DNA of 64,000 nt from Shewanella glacialipiscicola (GTDB lineage Bacteria > Pseudomonadota > Gammaproteobacteria > Enterobacterales > Shewanellaceae): the NCBI RefSeq assembly GCF_023283485.1, contig NZ_JAKILU010000004.1, positions 241,407 through 305,406 on the forward strand, read 5' to 3'. The position numbers and the translations under genes were made by a program. Below, piece after piece: positions 39,190 through 49,611 of this stretch; position 1 is the first letter of the stretch; the number at the start of each line of letters is the position of its first letter. Below the pieces are notes generated by a model. The model was not told where the DNA came from, did not search any database, and worked only from the letters and a program-made list of their open reading frames with translations.

Positions 39190-39276
39190 GTGGGTGTTAT
39201 TTTATTTGGTAAGCATATTAAACCGCGCGCTACTGGTCATGGGGTTTAATTACAAATATATTTATAAGATAAGTAA

Positions 39277-39467
39277 CCTGAGCTCGGGATAAGCTCTGCG
39301 TCTCTACAGGTTATTTTTCCCTTTATCTGCGTTAACTTTGCTACTAATAGCCCACTATTAGGTACGCAAACTTGCCTTGATAACGGAAAAACTACCTCTG
39401 TAGAGTTAATTTTGCGAATAAGGTAATAAAATTAATTAGTTACCACAGCTACTATCCCGAGTTCAGG
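39277..39467. repeat. 190-bp nested palindromic element (MITE-like)
   Basis: The ends CCTGAGCTCGGGATA (39277) and TATCCCGAGTTCAGG (39453) are inverted copies with one G-T mismatch. Moving inward in register: CTCTACAG (39302) with CTGTAGAG (39398), TTTTTCC (39314) with GGAAAAA (39385), TTATC (39323) with GATAA (39379), TGCGT (39328) with ACGCA (39364), and a hairpin tip CTAATAG/CTATTAG (39344-39361). The whole can fold as one long interrupted hairpin. No open frame. It fills the gap between fadL and glpK. Confidence 0.8.
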
Positions 39468-39534
39468 CTAAGTTGTCCGTCATTTCCTCGGTCGCGCAAA
39501 AGTGGCAGCTCGATAATTAAAGTAGGGTAACAGT

Positions 39535-41019
39535 GTGCAGAAAAAATACGTGGTGGCCTTAGATCAAGGTACGACAAGCTCGAGGGCGATAGTGTTTGAT
39601 CATGACGCCAATATTGTCAGCATGTCTCAGCGGGAGTTTACTCAGTTATATCCCAATCCCGGTTGGGTTGAACACGATCCGATGGAAATCTGGGCAAGTC
39701 AGAGCTCAGTATTGATAGAAGTGTTAGCGCGAGCGGGTATTCACAGTGATGAAGTGGCCGCGATTGGTATTACCAATCAACGGGAAACCACTGTCATTTG
39801 GGAAAAGGCCACCGGTAAACCTATTTATAATGCGATTGTGTGGCAGTGTCGCCGCAGCGCGGAGATCTGTGAGCAGCTCAAAGCCCAAGGGCTTGAAGAG
39901 TATGTTCGAGACAACACAGGTCTATTACTCGACCCCTATTTTTCAGGCACTAAGATTAAATGGATACTCGATAATGTCCCCAATGCTCGTGCGCAAGCTG
40001 ATCGCGGAGAATTGTTATTCGGCACTATTGATACGTGGCTGGTGTGGAAGTTAACCGAAGGCAAAGTGCATGTTACTGATCCCACTAATGCGGCCCGTAC
40101 ACTGTTATTTAATATTCATAATCTGACTTGGGACGATAAATTACTTAAAGCTTTAGAGATTCCTTTATCTATGCTGCCTGAGGTTAAACCATCTTGTAGC
40201 GTATATGGCACCACACGGATTGCCGGTGAAGGCAGTGAAATCGAAGTAGCAGGAATCGCGGGCGATCAACAGGCGGCTCTTTTTGGTCAGTTATGTGTCG
40301 AGCCTGGAATGGCGAAAAATACCTATGGCACAGGTTGTTTCCTGCTGATGAATACAGGGACAAAAGCGGTTCGTTCACACCATGGTTTGCTGACAACGAT
40401 TGCGGTTGGCCCTAAGGGGGAAGTTAATTACGCGCTGGAGGGGGCGGTGTTTATGGGCGGCGCGACGATTCAATGGTTGCGGGATGAGCTGGGCCTCATC
40501 CGTGATGCTAGCGATACCGAGTATTTTGCCTCTAAGGTTGCAGATACTCATGGCGTATATCTCGTGCCTGCCTTTGTGGGGCTTGGTGCACCTTATTGGG
40601 ATCCTAATGCCCGTGGCGCACTGTTTGGATTAACCCGTGGTGCGAACCGTAATCATATTATTCGGGCGGCGTTAGAGTCGATAGCCTACCAGAGTAGAGA
40701 TTTGCTCGATGCCATGACCAAAGATAGTGGCGTGAGTCTTAAACGTTTAAAGGTTGATGGTGGCGCGGTAGCAAATGATTTTTTAATGCAGTTTCAAGCC
40801 GATATCACTGATGTTGAAGTGCTCAGACCCAGTGTTTGTGAGACAACGGCTTTGGGTGCAGCATTTTTAGCAGGGCTTGCGGTGGGCTTTTGGGATAGTG
40901 TCGTGGAGCTTGAGCATAAAGCCTGTATTGATAAACAGTTTATCCCCAATATTGACGTAGAGACTCGGGCGCGTTTATATGCCGGTTGGCAAGATGCAGT
41001 CGCCAGAACTCGTAGTTAA
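39535..41019 (+). CDS. glpK: Glycerol kinase
   Basis: Phosphorylates glycerol to glycerol 3-phosphate. 494 residues of the FGGY kinase family: [19 protein letters not shown] at the N terminus, [17 protein letters not shown], and the late [11 protein letters not shown] segment for ATP binding. The start is GTG at 39535 with TAGGGTAA upstream. No glpF or glpD lies beside it. The palindromic element sits within 70 bases upstream and may contain or displace its promoter. Confidence 0.96.
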   Translation: MQKKYVVALDQGTTSSRAIVFDHDANIVSMSQREFTQLYPNPGWVEHDPMEIWASQSSVLIEVLARAGIHSDEVAAIGITNQRETTVIWEKATGKPIYNAIVWQCRRSAEICEQLKAQGLEEYVRDNTGLLLDPYFSGTKIKWILDNVPNARAQADRGELLFGTIDTWLVWKLTEGKVHVTDPTNAARTLLFNIHNLTWDDKLLKALEIPLSMLPEVKPSCSVYGTTRIAGEGSEIEVAGIAGDQQAALFGQLCVEPGMAKNTYGTGCFLLMNTGTKAVRSHHGLLTTIAVGPKGEVNYALEGAVFMGGATIQWLRDELGLIRDASDTEYFASKVADTHGVYLVPAFVGLGAPYWDPNARGALFGLTRGANRNHIIRAALESIAYQSRDLLDAMTKDSGVSLKRLKVDGGAVANDFLMQFQADITDVEVLRPSVCETTALGAAFLAGLAVGFWDSVVELEHKACIDKQFIPNIDVETRARLYAGWQDAVARTRS

Positions 41020-41155
41020 CGTATTTAGCTTAATAATATGGCTCTCGTCGTTGCTCGAGCGTAGGTGTGGTTTTTTGTCATAACTCGATTGCTGCTTTTT
41101 ATGTTAATGCTTACAAAGCAGCTATTTCGAGCGGATAGTGCCACTTAGCATATTT

Positions 41156-41485
41156 TTATACTTCTATATCAATAATGTGTTGGTTGGGTTGTTTTTGAAT
41201 GTCAGCAACATCGTCCGTCACCTCAAGCACAGCACCTTCTTTTAATACTTCAGGTTCATCCGATGCTCGGCGTTGCTTATTCTTGTTACGATTGGACCCT
41301 TTGCGTCGTTCTCTGGTCTTAGTATCGCGACCTTCTAATGTGGGAGGTAATTGCGATTGTGGACTTTCGTGGCTATCGGCGGCATTTGCCGTAGCACTGT
41401 TAACTTGGTCGACGACCCGTTTGGGGTGCAATACCGCTTTGACTGGCTGGGCCAGCATGGCATAAATACTATCCAATCCACTCAT
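41156..41485 (-). CDS. Small unrecognised protein with basic and acidic halves
   Basis: 109 residues from the ATG at 41485, chosen because AGGAGG lies five bases before it. The start MSGLDSIYAMLAQPVKAVL could be an amphipathic helix; a basic middle (RERRKGSNRNKNKQRR) and an acidic C-terminal part follow. No membrane helix or known motif. It faces away from mraZ. I do not recognise the family. Confidence 0.6.
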   Translation of the reverse strand: MSGLDSIYAMLAQPVKAVLHPKRVVDQVNSATANAADSHESPQSQLPPTLEGRDTKTRERRKGSNRNKNKQRRASDEPEVLKEGAVLEVTDDVADIQKQPNQHIIDIEV

Positions 41486-41671
41486 AACGCCTCCTTGTTT
41501 TATCCATGTTACCATTATATCGGCAAAAGTTGGTTAACATGTAGGCTATATGTTGGTTGTTGCCGTTATGGGATACAGGTAAGAGGTTAATCAATCAGGA
41601 TTGTTATAATTATTTTGCTGGATTTTGTCTCTTTTTTTGATATTTTTCCCTGTAGTCACATTAATGTTCCA

Positions 41672-41680
41672 TTATCCACA
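41672..41680 (+). promoter_or_regulatory. Perfect DnaA box
   Basis: TTATCCACA, the full consensus DnaA site, in the 634-base gap upstream of the division cluster. One copy only. Between it and the mra promoter (42028) I see AT-rich sequence without genes. Confidence 0.5.
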
Positions 41681-42027
41681 GAAGTATAACGTCTTTATTT
41701 AGAATTAAATTTAGCTTGTTATGCTAATTCTCATTCTTTTTTGACTAACGAATAAAGCTGAAGTGAGGTTTATTTTATCATTTTGTGCGCTTCAGGTTAT
41801 TTATCCGCCGGTAAAATTCTCTATCTATAGAAATAATTCGCTATTTTTTTCATCGCAAACACCTGAAAACTAAAGATTGCTGAATATTTCGGCGTACTGT
41901 ATTCCGGTTGTTTCTTCTGTTTAGTCGATTCCTAATGTTTTTTCCTATCAAAAGTGTGTCGCTCGTTTAAGTGCCCAACATGCTGCTAACCCGCTTGCCG
42001 ACTGGATTTATAAAAGGATCCGATCCC

Positions 42028-42057
42028 TTGACAATGCTTGTCGACTGTCCCTAAACT
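42028..42057 (+). promoter_or_regulatory. Promoter of the division and cell-wall cluster (Pmra)
   Basis: Perfect -35 TTGACA at 42028-42033 and -10 TAAACT at 42052-42057, spacing 18. It is 63 bases before the mraZ start and directly ahead of the MraZ repeats, as in enterics, where this promoter drives the first genes of the cluster. Confidence 0.8.
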
Positions 42058-42066
42058 TAGCGGTTG

Positions 42067-42091
42067 TGGGAAATAGTGGATATTTGTGGGT
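42067..42091 (+). promoter_or_regulatory. MraZ operator: three TGGRW repeats
   Basis: TGGGA (42067), TGGAT (42077) and TGGGT (42087) are spaced exactly ten bases apart, with five-base spacers. MraZ represses its own operon by binding such direct repeats in E. coli. Placed just after the predicted start of transcription. Confidence 0.82.
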
Positions 42092-42119
42092 CAAAAACTA
42101 AAGAATAGGATGAATTAAC

Positions 42120-42578
42120 GTGTTTCGTGGAGCTAGTGCTATCAGCTTAGATACAAAGGGACGGATCGCTATTCCAGTGCGATACCGCGAACCTTTGCAG
42201 CTTGAGCACCAAGGCCGCATCGTGATTACCGTTGACCTCCAATCCGCTTGTTTACTCTTGTATCCAATCCATGAATGGGAATTGATTGAAGCTAAGTTGT
42301 TGAAGCTTTCCGATACCGATAAAACCCAGAGATCGTTAAAACGTCTGTTACTTGGTTACGCCCACGAAGTGGAACTCGACGGTAATGGGCGCATATTACT
42401 GCCGCCACCGCTAAGGCAATATGCCAACTTAGATAAGCGCATCATGCTGGTGGGGCAATTGAATAAATTTGAGCTGTGGAATGAGCAAGCTTGGCTGCAG
42501 CAAATTGATGAGTGTCAGGAAACGATTCGAAGTGAGGAGCTTGCCAATAACGAGCGCCTTGCGGATTTTTCACTTTAA
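42120..42578 (+). CDS. mraZ: Transcriptional regulator MraZ
   Basis: 152 residues with two AbrB-like DNA-binding halves; SLDTKGRIAIPVRYRE and ELDGNGRILLPPPLRQY are the twin DXXXR motifs. Represses the cluster by binding the repeats just upstream. The start is GTG at 42120 (FRGASAISLD), with AGGA eight to ten bases before it. First gene of the dcw cluster. Confidence 0.96.
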   Translation: MFRGASAISLDTKGRIAIPVRYREPLQLEHQGRIVITVDLQSACLLLYPIHEWELIEAKLLKLSDTDKTQRSLKRLLLGYAHEVELDGNGRILLPPPLRQYANLDKRIMLVGQLNKFELWNEQAWLQQIDECQETIRSEELANNERLADFSL

Positions 42579-42609
42579 CGAGTCGTGCTAACTAAATAAG
42601 AAGAGAGTA

Positions 42610-43551
42610 ATGAGTCAAGAATTTGCCCATTTATCCGTACTGCTTGCAGAAACGGTTGGCGGTTTAAACATCAAAGACGATGGCATCTATATCGATGGTA
42701 CGTTCGGCCGCGGTGGTCATTCAAGACAGGTATTACAACATCTTGGCGAAAATGGCCGATTGATCGCAATCGACCGTGACCCTCAAGCGATCGAAGCGGC
42801 AAAACAGTTTAGCGATGATCCGCGTTTTCAAATCGTTCATGGTGGTTTTGGTCAATTAGCCGATTATGTCGAAGAACTTGGGCTTGTGGGCAAAATTGAT
42901 GGCGTATTACTCGATTTAGGTGTGTCTTCACCGCAACTTGACGACGCTGAACGTGGTTTTAGTTTTATGCGCGATGGACCACTTGATATGCGTATGGACA
43001 ATAGCCAAGGCCAAACGGCTGCTCAGTGGTTGGCTCGTGCGGAAATTGAGGATATGGCGTGGGTATTCAAAACCTATGGCGAAGAGAAAAATGCTCGGCA
43101 TATCGCCCGTTGTATCGCTGCCGACCGCGAGAAAACACCTTTTTTACGCACTAAAGATTTAGCCGATCTGATTGCACGTATCACTAAAAATAAAGAGCGT
43201 AATAAGCATCCTGCGACTCGTGTATTTCAGGCCATTCGTATTTATATCAACAGTGAATTAGACCAAATTGAGCAAGCGCTTGAGGGGGCCGTTAATGTTC
43301 TTGCTCCTCAAGGACGTTTGTCGGTTATCAGTTTTCATTCTTTAGAAGACCGTCTCGTTAAGCGCTTTATTCGTCGCCATAGCCAAGGTGAAAGTGTGCC
43401 GCATGGCTTTCCGATCACTGAAGATCAAATCAACAAGTCGCGTAAGTTACGTGCCGTGGGTAAGGCAATTATGCCGTCCGACGAAGAAATCGAACGCAAT
43501 GCCAGAGCACGTAGCTCAGTGTTACGCATTGCCGAGCGTTTAGATTACTAA
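42610..43551 (+). CDS. rsmH: 16S rRNA m4C1402 methyltransferase
   Basis: Methylates N4 of C1402 in 16S rRNA. 313 residues. The SAM site is [10 protein letters not shown] near residue 35; [19 protein letters not shown] and the [11 protein letters not shown] segment are diagnostic. Also called mraW. One base from the ftsL reading region. Confidence 0.97.
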   Translation: MSQEFAHLSVLLAETVGGLNIKDDGIYIDGTFGRGGHSRQVLQHLGENGRLIAIDRDPQAIEAAKQFSDDPRFQIVHGGFGQLADYVEELGLVGKIDGVLLDLGVSSPQLDDAERGFSFMRDGPLDMRMDNSQGQTAAQWLARAEIEDMAWVFKTYGEEKNARHIARCIAADREKTPFLRTKDLADLIARITKNKERNKHPATRVFQAIRIYINSELDQIEQALEGAVNVLAPQGRLSVISFHSLEDRLVKRFIRRHSQGESVPHGFPITEDQINKSRKLRAVGKAIMPSDEEIERNARARSSVLRIAERLDY

Positions 43552-43561
43552 GGTGCGCACA

Positions 43562-43876
43562 GTGAGTAAGCCCTCTATTAATCTGCCACAAATCGTATTG
43601 CACGATTTATGGCTGCACAAATGGATCTTGTTATTAGCGCTACTCGTGCTCTGCAATGCGGTCGCTGTTGTCTATGGTAGTCATACGACTCGTCAACTAA
43701 CGACCCAGTGGGATCAACTACTGCAGGAGCGCGACAGATTAGATATTGAGTGGCGCAATTTATTATTAGAAGAGCAATCGCAGACCGAACATAGTCGAAT
43801 TACGCGTTTTGCGTCAAAGGAACTCAACATGAGTCGTCCATTACCCAGCGAAGAAGTTGTGGTGAAGGTGCCGTGA
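43562..43876 (+). CDS. ftsL: Cell division protein FtsL
   Basis: 104 residues from the GTG at 43562; an in-frame GTG at 43553 is possible, but AAGG sits eight bases before 43562. One membrane helix (WILLLALLVLCNAVAVVYG) followed by a periplasmic coiled coil (TTRQLTTQWDQLLQERDRLDIE) that binds FtsB and FtsQ. Bitopic. Thirteen bases to ftsI. Confidence 0.93.
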   Translation: MSKPSINLPQIVLHDLWLHKWILLLALLVLCNAVAVVYGSHTTRQLTTQWDQLLQERDRLDIEWRNLLLEEQSQTEHSRITRFASKELNMSRPLPSEEVVVKVP

Positions 43877-43889
43877 GTATAGGGAAGAT

Positions 43890-45644
43890 ATGACTAGGCA
43901 AGCGAAAATCAAACGGGTAAGCAAACCGCAAAAACCACAACAGATCCATTGGCGTTTATACGTTGTGGTGGGGTTTGTGTGTGCGTTATTTTGCAGCCTA
44001 GTGGGACGCGCGGCCTACATTCAAATTATCGAGCCTGATAAATTACGCCATGAAAGCGATATGCGAACCTTACGGACCACGAGCCGTGAGGTACAGCGTG
44101 GCTTAATCACCGATCGCAATGGCGACATGCTAGCGGTTAGTGTGCCTGTACGTGCTGTCTGGGCTGATCCTAAACAAGTCAATGATAGCAACGGCTTTGC
44201 GGATATGCGCCGTTGGCAAGCTTTAGCTGATGTGCTGCACGAGCCTATTGAAGATGTCCTTGACCGTGTGCGCAGTAATCCTACTAAGCGCTTTACCTAC
44301 TTGAAACGCCAAATTACTCCAGCAGTGGCAGATTACATCACTCAACTTAAGTTGCCCGGTGTATTTCTTAAATCTGAATCCCGTCGTTATTATCCTGGTG
44401 GTGAAATAACCGCTCAGCTTATTGGCATCACTAACATCGATGATGTGGGAATTGAAGGTGTTGAAAATGCTTATAACAGCTGGTTAACGGGTACGCCATC
44501 TAAACAGAAAGTACGTAAATCACGCGATGGCCATGTGGTTGAACGTCTTGATATTATACAAGAAGGCGAAAGCCCTAACGATCTTGTGCTGAGTATCGAC
44601 CACCGCATTCAGCAGCTCGCATACCGTGAGTTAAAACGCACTACCGAAATGAACCAAGCAACCTCTGGCTCAATCGTTGTGCTCGATGTTCACACCGGCG
44701 AAGTTTTGGCTATGGTGAATACGCCTTCATATAATCCTAATGCGCGCGACAATCTGCAAACCTTCAGAATGCGTAACCGCGCCATGACAGATACCTTTGA
44801 GCCAGGGTCAACCATTAAGCCCTTTGTGGTGGCTGCTGCGCTTGAAGCTGGCACTGTAAAATCAACCGATATCATTGCAACGTCTCCAGGTTGGATGCGT
44901 TTAGGCGGCCGCCAAGTGCGCGACCCTGCAAACTATGGCGATATGAGCTTGGCGCGTATTTTGGCTAAATCCAGTAACGTCGGTATCAGTAAGTTGGCCT
45001 TATCTATTCCGGTTCAACAATTACTCGGTACGTATCAATCCATGGGGCTGGGCAGTTTTTCAGGTATTAATCTCACGGGCGAAAGCGCGGGCTTGATTCA
45101 AGATCGCCATCGTTGGTCAGACTTTGAGCGCGCCACACTGTCTTTCGGTTACGGCTTAACGGCCACCACGCTGCAACTTGCCCGTATGTATGCCACCTTG
45201 GGCAATGGTGGCACCTTATACCCTGTTTCAATAATGAAACTGAAAAAGCCACCCGTAGGCGAGCAAGTGATTTCACCAAGTGTGGCTCACGATGTGATGC
45301 AGATGCTGGTGGGAGTGACTGAAAAAGGCGGCACAGGTACTTTAGCGCATATTGATGGATACCCTGTTGCGGGTAAGTCTGGCACGAGTCGCAAGGCGGT
45401 TGCTGGCGGTTATGGGGATGATTATGTGGCTTTATTTGCCGGTGTTGCTCCGGCGAATAATCCTAGATTAGCCATTGTGGTGGTCGTGAACGAGCCTAAG
45501 GGCGATCTGTATTATGGTGGTTCAGTGGCGGGGCCGGCATTTGCCAAAGTCATGTCTGGCGCACTGCAAATGTTAAACGTTGAACCCATTACCGATAAAG
45601 AACAAGTGCAATTGGCGGGAATCGCCGCTGGGAGAGCAGAATGA
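43890..45644 (+). CDS. ftsI: Peptidoglycan transpeptidase FtsI (PBP3)
   Basis: Septal transpeptidase and beta-lactam target. 584 residues. One membrane helix near residue 30, a pedestal domain, then the penicillin-binding domain with STIKPF (nucleophile Ser), SSN and KSGT in the right order. Stop overlaps the murE start by four bases. Confidence 0.96.
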   Translation: MTRQAKIKRVSKPQKPQQIHWRLYVVVGFVCALFCSLVGRAAYIQIIEPDKLRHESDMRTLRTTSREVQRGLITDRNGDMLAVSVPVRAVWADPKQVNDSNGFADMRRWQALADVLHEPIEDVLDRVRSNPTKRFTYLKRQITPAVADYITQLKLPGVFLKSESRRYYPGGEITAQLIGITNIDDVGIEGVENAYNSWLTGTPSKQKVRKSRDGHVVERLDIIQEGESPNDLVLSIDHRIQQLAYRELKRTTEMNQATSGSIVVLDVHTGEVLAMVNTPSYNPNARDNLQTFRMRNRAMTDTFEPGSTIKPFVVAAALEAGTVKSTDIIATSPGWMRLGGRQVRDPANYGDMSLARILAKSSNVGISKLALSIPVQQLLGTYQSMGLGSFSGINLTGESAGLIQDRHRWSDFERATLSFGYGLTATTLQLARMYATLGNGGTLYPVSIMKLKKPPVGEQVISPSVAHDVMQMLVGVTEKGGTGTLAHIDGYPVAGKSGTSRKAVAGGYGDDYVALFAGVAPANNPRLAIVVVVNEPKGDLYYGGSVAGPAFAKVMSGALQMLNVEPITDKEQVQLAGIAAGRAE

Positions 45645-47143
45645 TGTTATTACGGGATTTGCTAGCGCCGTGGCTACATTATGCCGGCGCGCAGTCCTTC
45701 AATAATCTGACCTTAGATAGCCGCGCAATACGTCGCGGCGATGTGTTTTTGGCGCTGCCAGGACATAAGGTCGATGGCAGACAGTTTATTGAAAAAGCCT
45801 TAGGTTTAGGTGCTGCAGCAATATTGGTCCACACAGAGGACGCTGAGCAACATGGCAAAGTGTTGCTGCGCGAACCAATGCAGCAAGGCGTGCAGATTTT
45901 TTTCTTTCAGCTAAGTCGTAAGGTGTCGGCAATCGCGGCCCAGCGTTACCCCTTAGCGCATAAGTCAGGCGCGACGCCATTACTTGGGATTATTGGCATT
46001 ACAGGCACCAATGGTAAAACGTCGACTAGTCAGCTGATTGCACAGTTAACAACCTTGCTCGGCCGTAAAGCCGCCGTTATGGGCACCCTTGGTAATGGTC
46101 TCTGGGGTGAATTAGTGGATAGCGGCAATACCACTGCTGATGCGATTACCTTAATGCGTCAACTGCAAGAATTTGAAGCCCAAGGCGCGAGTGTTTGCGC
46201 TATGGAAGTGTCGAGCCATGGTTTAGTGCAAGGCCGCGTCGATGCCGTCCCATTCGATGTTGCCGTGTTTACCAATCTAACGCGCGATCACCTCGATTAC
46301 CACGGCGATATGGAAAGTTATGCCGCCGCTAAGCAAAGCCTATTTCGTTTCAGCAGCTTAGGTCATGGTTTGTTGAATATTGACGACGGCGTTGGCGAGT
46401 CTTGGTTGACTGAACTTAAATCTGTGCCTGCGCAATTGTGGGGCTTTAGTATTGAAGGTCATCAAGAGGCTAACTTTTATACCCAAAATACTAAGTTTGA
46501 CGATCAAGGCGTTAGTGCAACCTTAGTGTGGCCCGAGGGCGAGACTCAAATCCATTCACCACTGCTGGGTGCCTTTAACCTATCAAATTTACTCGCTGCA
46601 TTATCGGCTTTATATCTGCAAGGTTTTGATATGAAATCCTTAGCTGAGCAGGTGCAGTATCTAACGCCCGTCGCGGGCCGTATGGAGCGTTTTACTACGG
46701 TGGATAACATCACCTTAGTGGTCGATTATGCTCATACTCCTGATGCCATTGAACAAGCTTTAAATGCGCTACGCCGTCATTGTGCGGGTGATTTGTGGTG
46801 TGTGTTTGGTTGTGGTGGTGACCGAGATAAGGGCAAGCGTCCTTTGATGGGGAGAGCGGCTGAGCAATTTGCTGATCGCATTATGATCACCAGCGACAAT
46901 GCGCGCAGTGAAGATCCTGCACAAATTATTACCGATATTATCCAAGGGCTTATTCATCCTCAGCAAGCGTTGACTCAGGTTGACCGTATCACAGCGATTA
47001 AAGAAGTTGTGGCACTGGCTAAATCTGGCGATGTTATTTTGCTGGCGGGTAAAGGCCACGAAACTTACCAAGAGGCGGCAGGTGTGCGTCATAACTATGA
47101 TGAGCGCGCTCTGGCACGTCAATTATTGGAGCAATCAAGATGA
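45641..47143 (+). CDS. murE: MurE, UDP-MurNAc-dipeptide:mDAP ligase
   Basis: Adds meso-diaminopimelate to UDP-MurNAc-Ala-Glu. 500 residues. ATP loop [10 protein letters not shown] near residue 125, KDKGKR-type [13 protein letters not shown], and the C-terminal domain. The mDAP-specificity motif normally DNPR reads DNAR here (SDNARSEDP), a single change from Pro to Ala. Context and the rest of the sequence still support mDAP. The start ATG at 45641 overlaps ftsI; ATG 45644 is an alternative. Confidence 0.96.
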   Translation: MMLLRDLLAPWLHYAGAQSFNNLTLDSRAIRRGDVFLALPGHKVDGRQFIEKALGLGAAAILVHTEDAEQHGKVLLREPMQQGVQIFFFQLSRKVSAIAAQRYPLAHKSGATPLLGIIGITGTNGKTSTSQLIAQLTTLLGRKAAVMGTLGNGLWGELVDSGNTTADAITLMRQLQEFEAQGASVCAMEVSSHGLVQGRVDAVPFDVAVFTNLTRDHLDYHGDMESYAAAKQSLFRFSSLGHGLLNIDDGVGESWLTELKSVPAQLWGFSIEGHQEANFYTQNTKFDDQGVSATLVWPEGETQIHSPLLGAFNLSNLLAALSALYLQGFDMKSLAEQVQYLTPVAGRMERFTTVDNITLVVDYAHTPDAIEQALNALRRHCAGDLWCVFGCGGDRDKGKRPLMGRAAEQFADRIMITSDNARSEDPAQIITDIIQGLIHPQQALTQVDRITAIKEVVALAKSGDVILLAGKGHETYQEAAGVRHNYDERALARQLLEQSR

Positions 47144-48522
47144 TCCCTCTTTCTCTCGAGACCCTAAGTCAACACTTAGGTGCGTATCGAGCTGGTGACG
47201 ATGTCACTATCGAAGATTTAAGCAGTGATAGCCGTAAAATGGGCGCCGCGACATTATTTGTCGCGTTAAAAGGTGAGCGTTTTGACGGCCATGACTTTGC
47301 CGCTACGGCAATTGAGAATGGCGCTGCGGCACTCATGGTTGAACGCGAGTTAGCCTTTGATATTCCACAGTTGATCGTAGCTGATTGTCAAAAAGCCATG
47401 GGCGCGATTGGCGCCTATGTGCGCGACCAAATCAATCCGATTTGCGTGGCGTTAACGGGTTCAAACGGCAAGACCAGCGTAAAAGAAATGATCGCGACCA
47501 TTTTGTCGGCTAAACATCAAGTGTTGTATACCGCTGGTAATTTTAATAATGAAATCGGCGTACCCTTAACGTTATTACGCTTAACGCCAGCGGATGAAAT
47601 TGGTGTGTTTGAGCTCGGGGCGAATCATAAGGGCGAAATTGATTACACTTCGGGACTTGTGCGACCAAATGTGGCACTGGTGAATAACGTCGGCAGTGCT
47701 CATTTAGAAGGTTTTGGATCGCAAGCGGGCGTTGCACAGGCCAAGTCAGAAATATTTAATCACTTACAAGCCGATGGCACCGCCATTATTAACGCCGATG
47801 ACGCTTTCGCCGATGTGATGAGCGTAAAAGCCAGACAATATAAGCAGTTGAGCTTCTCCCAGCAAGATGGTGCGGCTAAACGGCATATCGATGTGATTGC
47901 AACAGGTCATAAAGCCAATGCTGAGGGCTGTTATCGTTTTATGCTTAATTACTCAGGTGAATCTTGCCAAGTGGTGCTTCCGCTGGCCGGACGCCATCAG
48001 GTGAGTAATGCACTTGCTGCAGCAAGTGTCTGTATTGCACTGGGATTAAGTTTGGTAGAAATATCAGAAGGCTTAAGCCAATTAACGCCTGTAAAGGGCC
48101 GAATGCAGCCAACCCAATTAGGCCGAGTTCGTCTAATCGATGATAGTTATAACGCAAACCCTGTCTCTGTGGGGGCTGCAATTGCTTGGCTAAAGGAAAT
48201 TTCTGAAAATCGCTGTTTGGTACTGGGAGATTTGGGCGAATTAGGCGACAATGCGCCCCTTTTGCACGCAGAGTTGGGGCAACTGGCCAAACAACAGGGG
48301 ATTGATGCCTTGTTTTGTACCGGAACCTTAAGTCAGCACACGAGCCAAGCTTTTGGTGCGGAGCACTATGACAGTGTGGCTACGTTAGTCGAAAAACTCA
48401 TAAAACATATCAACCAGTTGCCGGGACAGGTAACGGTTCTCGTTAAAGGTTCACGTAGCGCCGCCATGGAGCGGGTTGTGGATGATCTAAAAATAGCCTT
48501 TGGGCGTGGGGAGTTAGTGTAG
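47140..48522 (+). CDS. murF: MurF, UDP-MurNAc-pentapeptide synthetase
   Basis: Adds D-Ala-D-Ala to the tripeptide, ending the cytoplasmic nucleotide steps. 460 residues. ATP motif [13 protein letters not shown] near residue 110 and the Mur-ligase segment [12 protein letters not shown]. Overlaps murE by four bases and abuts mraY without a gap. Needs D-Ala-D-Ala made elsewhere, since no ddl lies in this cluster. Confidence 0.97.
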   Translation: MIPLSLETLSQHLGAYRAGDDVTIEDLSSDSRKMGAATLFVALKGERFDGHDFAATAIENGAAALMVERELAFDIPQLIVADCQKAMGAIGAYVRDQINPICVALTGSNGKTSVKEMIATILSAKHQVLYTAGNFNNEIGVPLTLLRLTPADEIGVFELGANHKGEIDYTSGLVRPNVALVNNVGSAHLEGFGSQAGVAQAKSEIFNHLQADGTAIINADDAFADVMSVKARQYKQLSFSQQDGAAKRHIDVIATGHKANAEGCYRFMLNYSGESCQVVLPLAGRHQVSNALAAASVCIALGLSLVEISEGLSQLTPVKGRMQPTQLGRVRLIDDSYNANPVSVGAAIAWLKEISENRCLVLGDLGELGDNAPLLHAELGQLAKQQGIDALFCTGTLSQHTSQAFGAEHYDSVATLVEKLIKHINQLPGQVTVLVKGSRSAAMERVVDDLKIAFGRGELV

Positions 48523-49605
48523 ATGCTAGTATATCTGGCGGAGTATTTAACCCGTTTTTACACGGGGTTTAACGTGTTTTCCTATGTAACATTTCGAGCC
48601 ATTTTAGGTTTATTAACCGCATTGATTTTTAGTCTATGGTGGGGCCCAAAAATGATCGAGCGTCTGCAATTACTGCAGATTGGTCAAATCGTACGTAACG
48701 ACGGTCCGGAATCTCACTTTAGTAAACGTGGCACGCCGACAATGGGTGGCTTGCTGATCTTAGCGGCAATTTTTATCAGCGTTTTATTGTGGGGTGATTT
48801 AGATAGTCGCTATGTTTGGGTGATGTTGTTTGTGCTCGGCAGTTTTGGTTTGATAGGCTTTATCGATGACTATCGTAAAGTGGTACGTAAAGACACTAAA
48901 GGTTTGATTGCGCGTTGGAAGTACATTCTGCAATCTTTAGCCGCACTACTCGTGGCTTTTTTCCTGTACGCCACAGCGGCAAACCCAGGTGAAACCCAAC
49001 TCGTCGTGCCTTTCTTTAAAGACGTGATGCCACAACTGGGCGGTGTGTTTATCGTATTGGCGTACTTTACCATTGTTGGTTCAAGCAATGCCGTGAACTT
49101 GACTGACGGCCTAGACGGTTTGGCGATTATGCCAACGGTGATGGTGGCTGCGGCATTTGCCTTGATTGCTTATCTATCGGGTCATGCACAGTTTGCTAAT
49201 TACTTACATATTCCACACTTGCCCGGTTCTGGTGAATTAGTCATTGTCTGTACTGCGATTGTTGGTGCTGGCTTAGGATTTTTGTGGTTTAACACTTACC
49301 CTGCGCAAGTCTTTATGGGTGATGTGGGTTCACTGTCTTTAGGCGCGGCACTGGGCACAATTGCAGTGCTCGTACGCCAAGAGATTTTGTTAGTGATTAT
49401 GGGCGGCGTATTTGTAATGGAAACTCTGTCGGTGATCCTACAAGTGGGTTCGTATAAGTTACGTGGTCAGCGTATTTTCCGTATGGCGCCAATACATCAT
49501 CACTATGAATTAAAGGGCTGGCCTGAACCGCGAGTCATTGTTCGCTTTTGGATTATCTCGATATTTCTCGTTTTACTTGGCTTAGCCACGTTGAAGTTAA
49601 GGTAA
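48523..49605 (+). CDS. mraY: MraY, phospho-MurNAc-pentapeptide translocase
   Basis: Transfers phospho-MurNAc-pentapeptide to undecaprenyl phosphate, giving lipid I in the inner membrane. 360 residues, about ten helices. The active-site aspartates are in [18 protein letters not shown] and the HHHYELKGW loop region. The start ATG follows the murF stop directly. Confidence 0.97.
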   Translation: MLVYLAEYLTRFYTGFNVFSYVTFRAILGLLTALIFSLWWGPKMIERLQLLQIGQIVRNDGPESHFSKRGTPTMGGLLILAAIFISVLLWGDLDSRYVWVMLFVLGSFGLIGFIDDYRKVVRKDTKGLIARWKYILQSLAALLVAFFLYATAANPGETQLVVPFFKDVMPQLGGVFIVLAYFTIVGSSNAVNLTDGLDGLAIMPTVMVAAAFALIAYLSGHAQFANYLHIPHLPGSGELVIVCTAIVGAGLGFLWFNTYPAQVFMGDVGSLSLGAALGTIAVLVRQEILLVIMGGVFVMETLSVILQVGSYKLRGQRIFRMAPIHHHYELKGWPEPRVIVRFWIISIFLVLLGLATLKLR

Positions 49606-49611
49606 CAGAAC

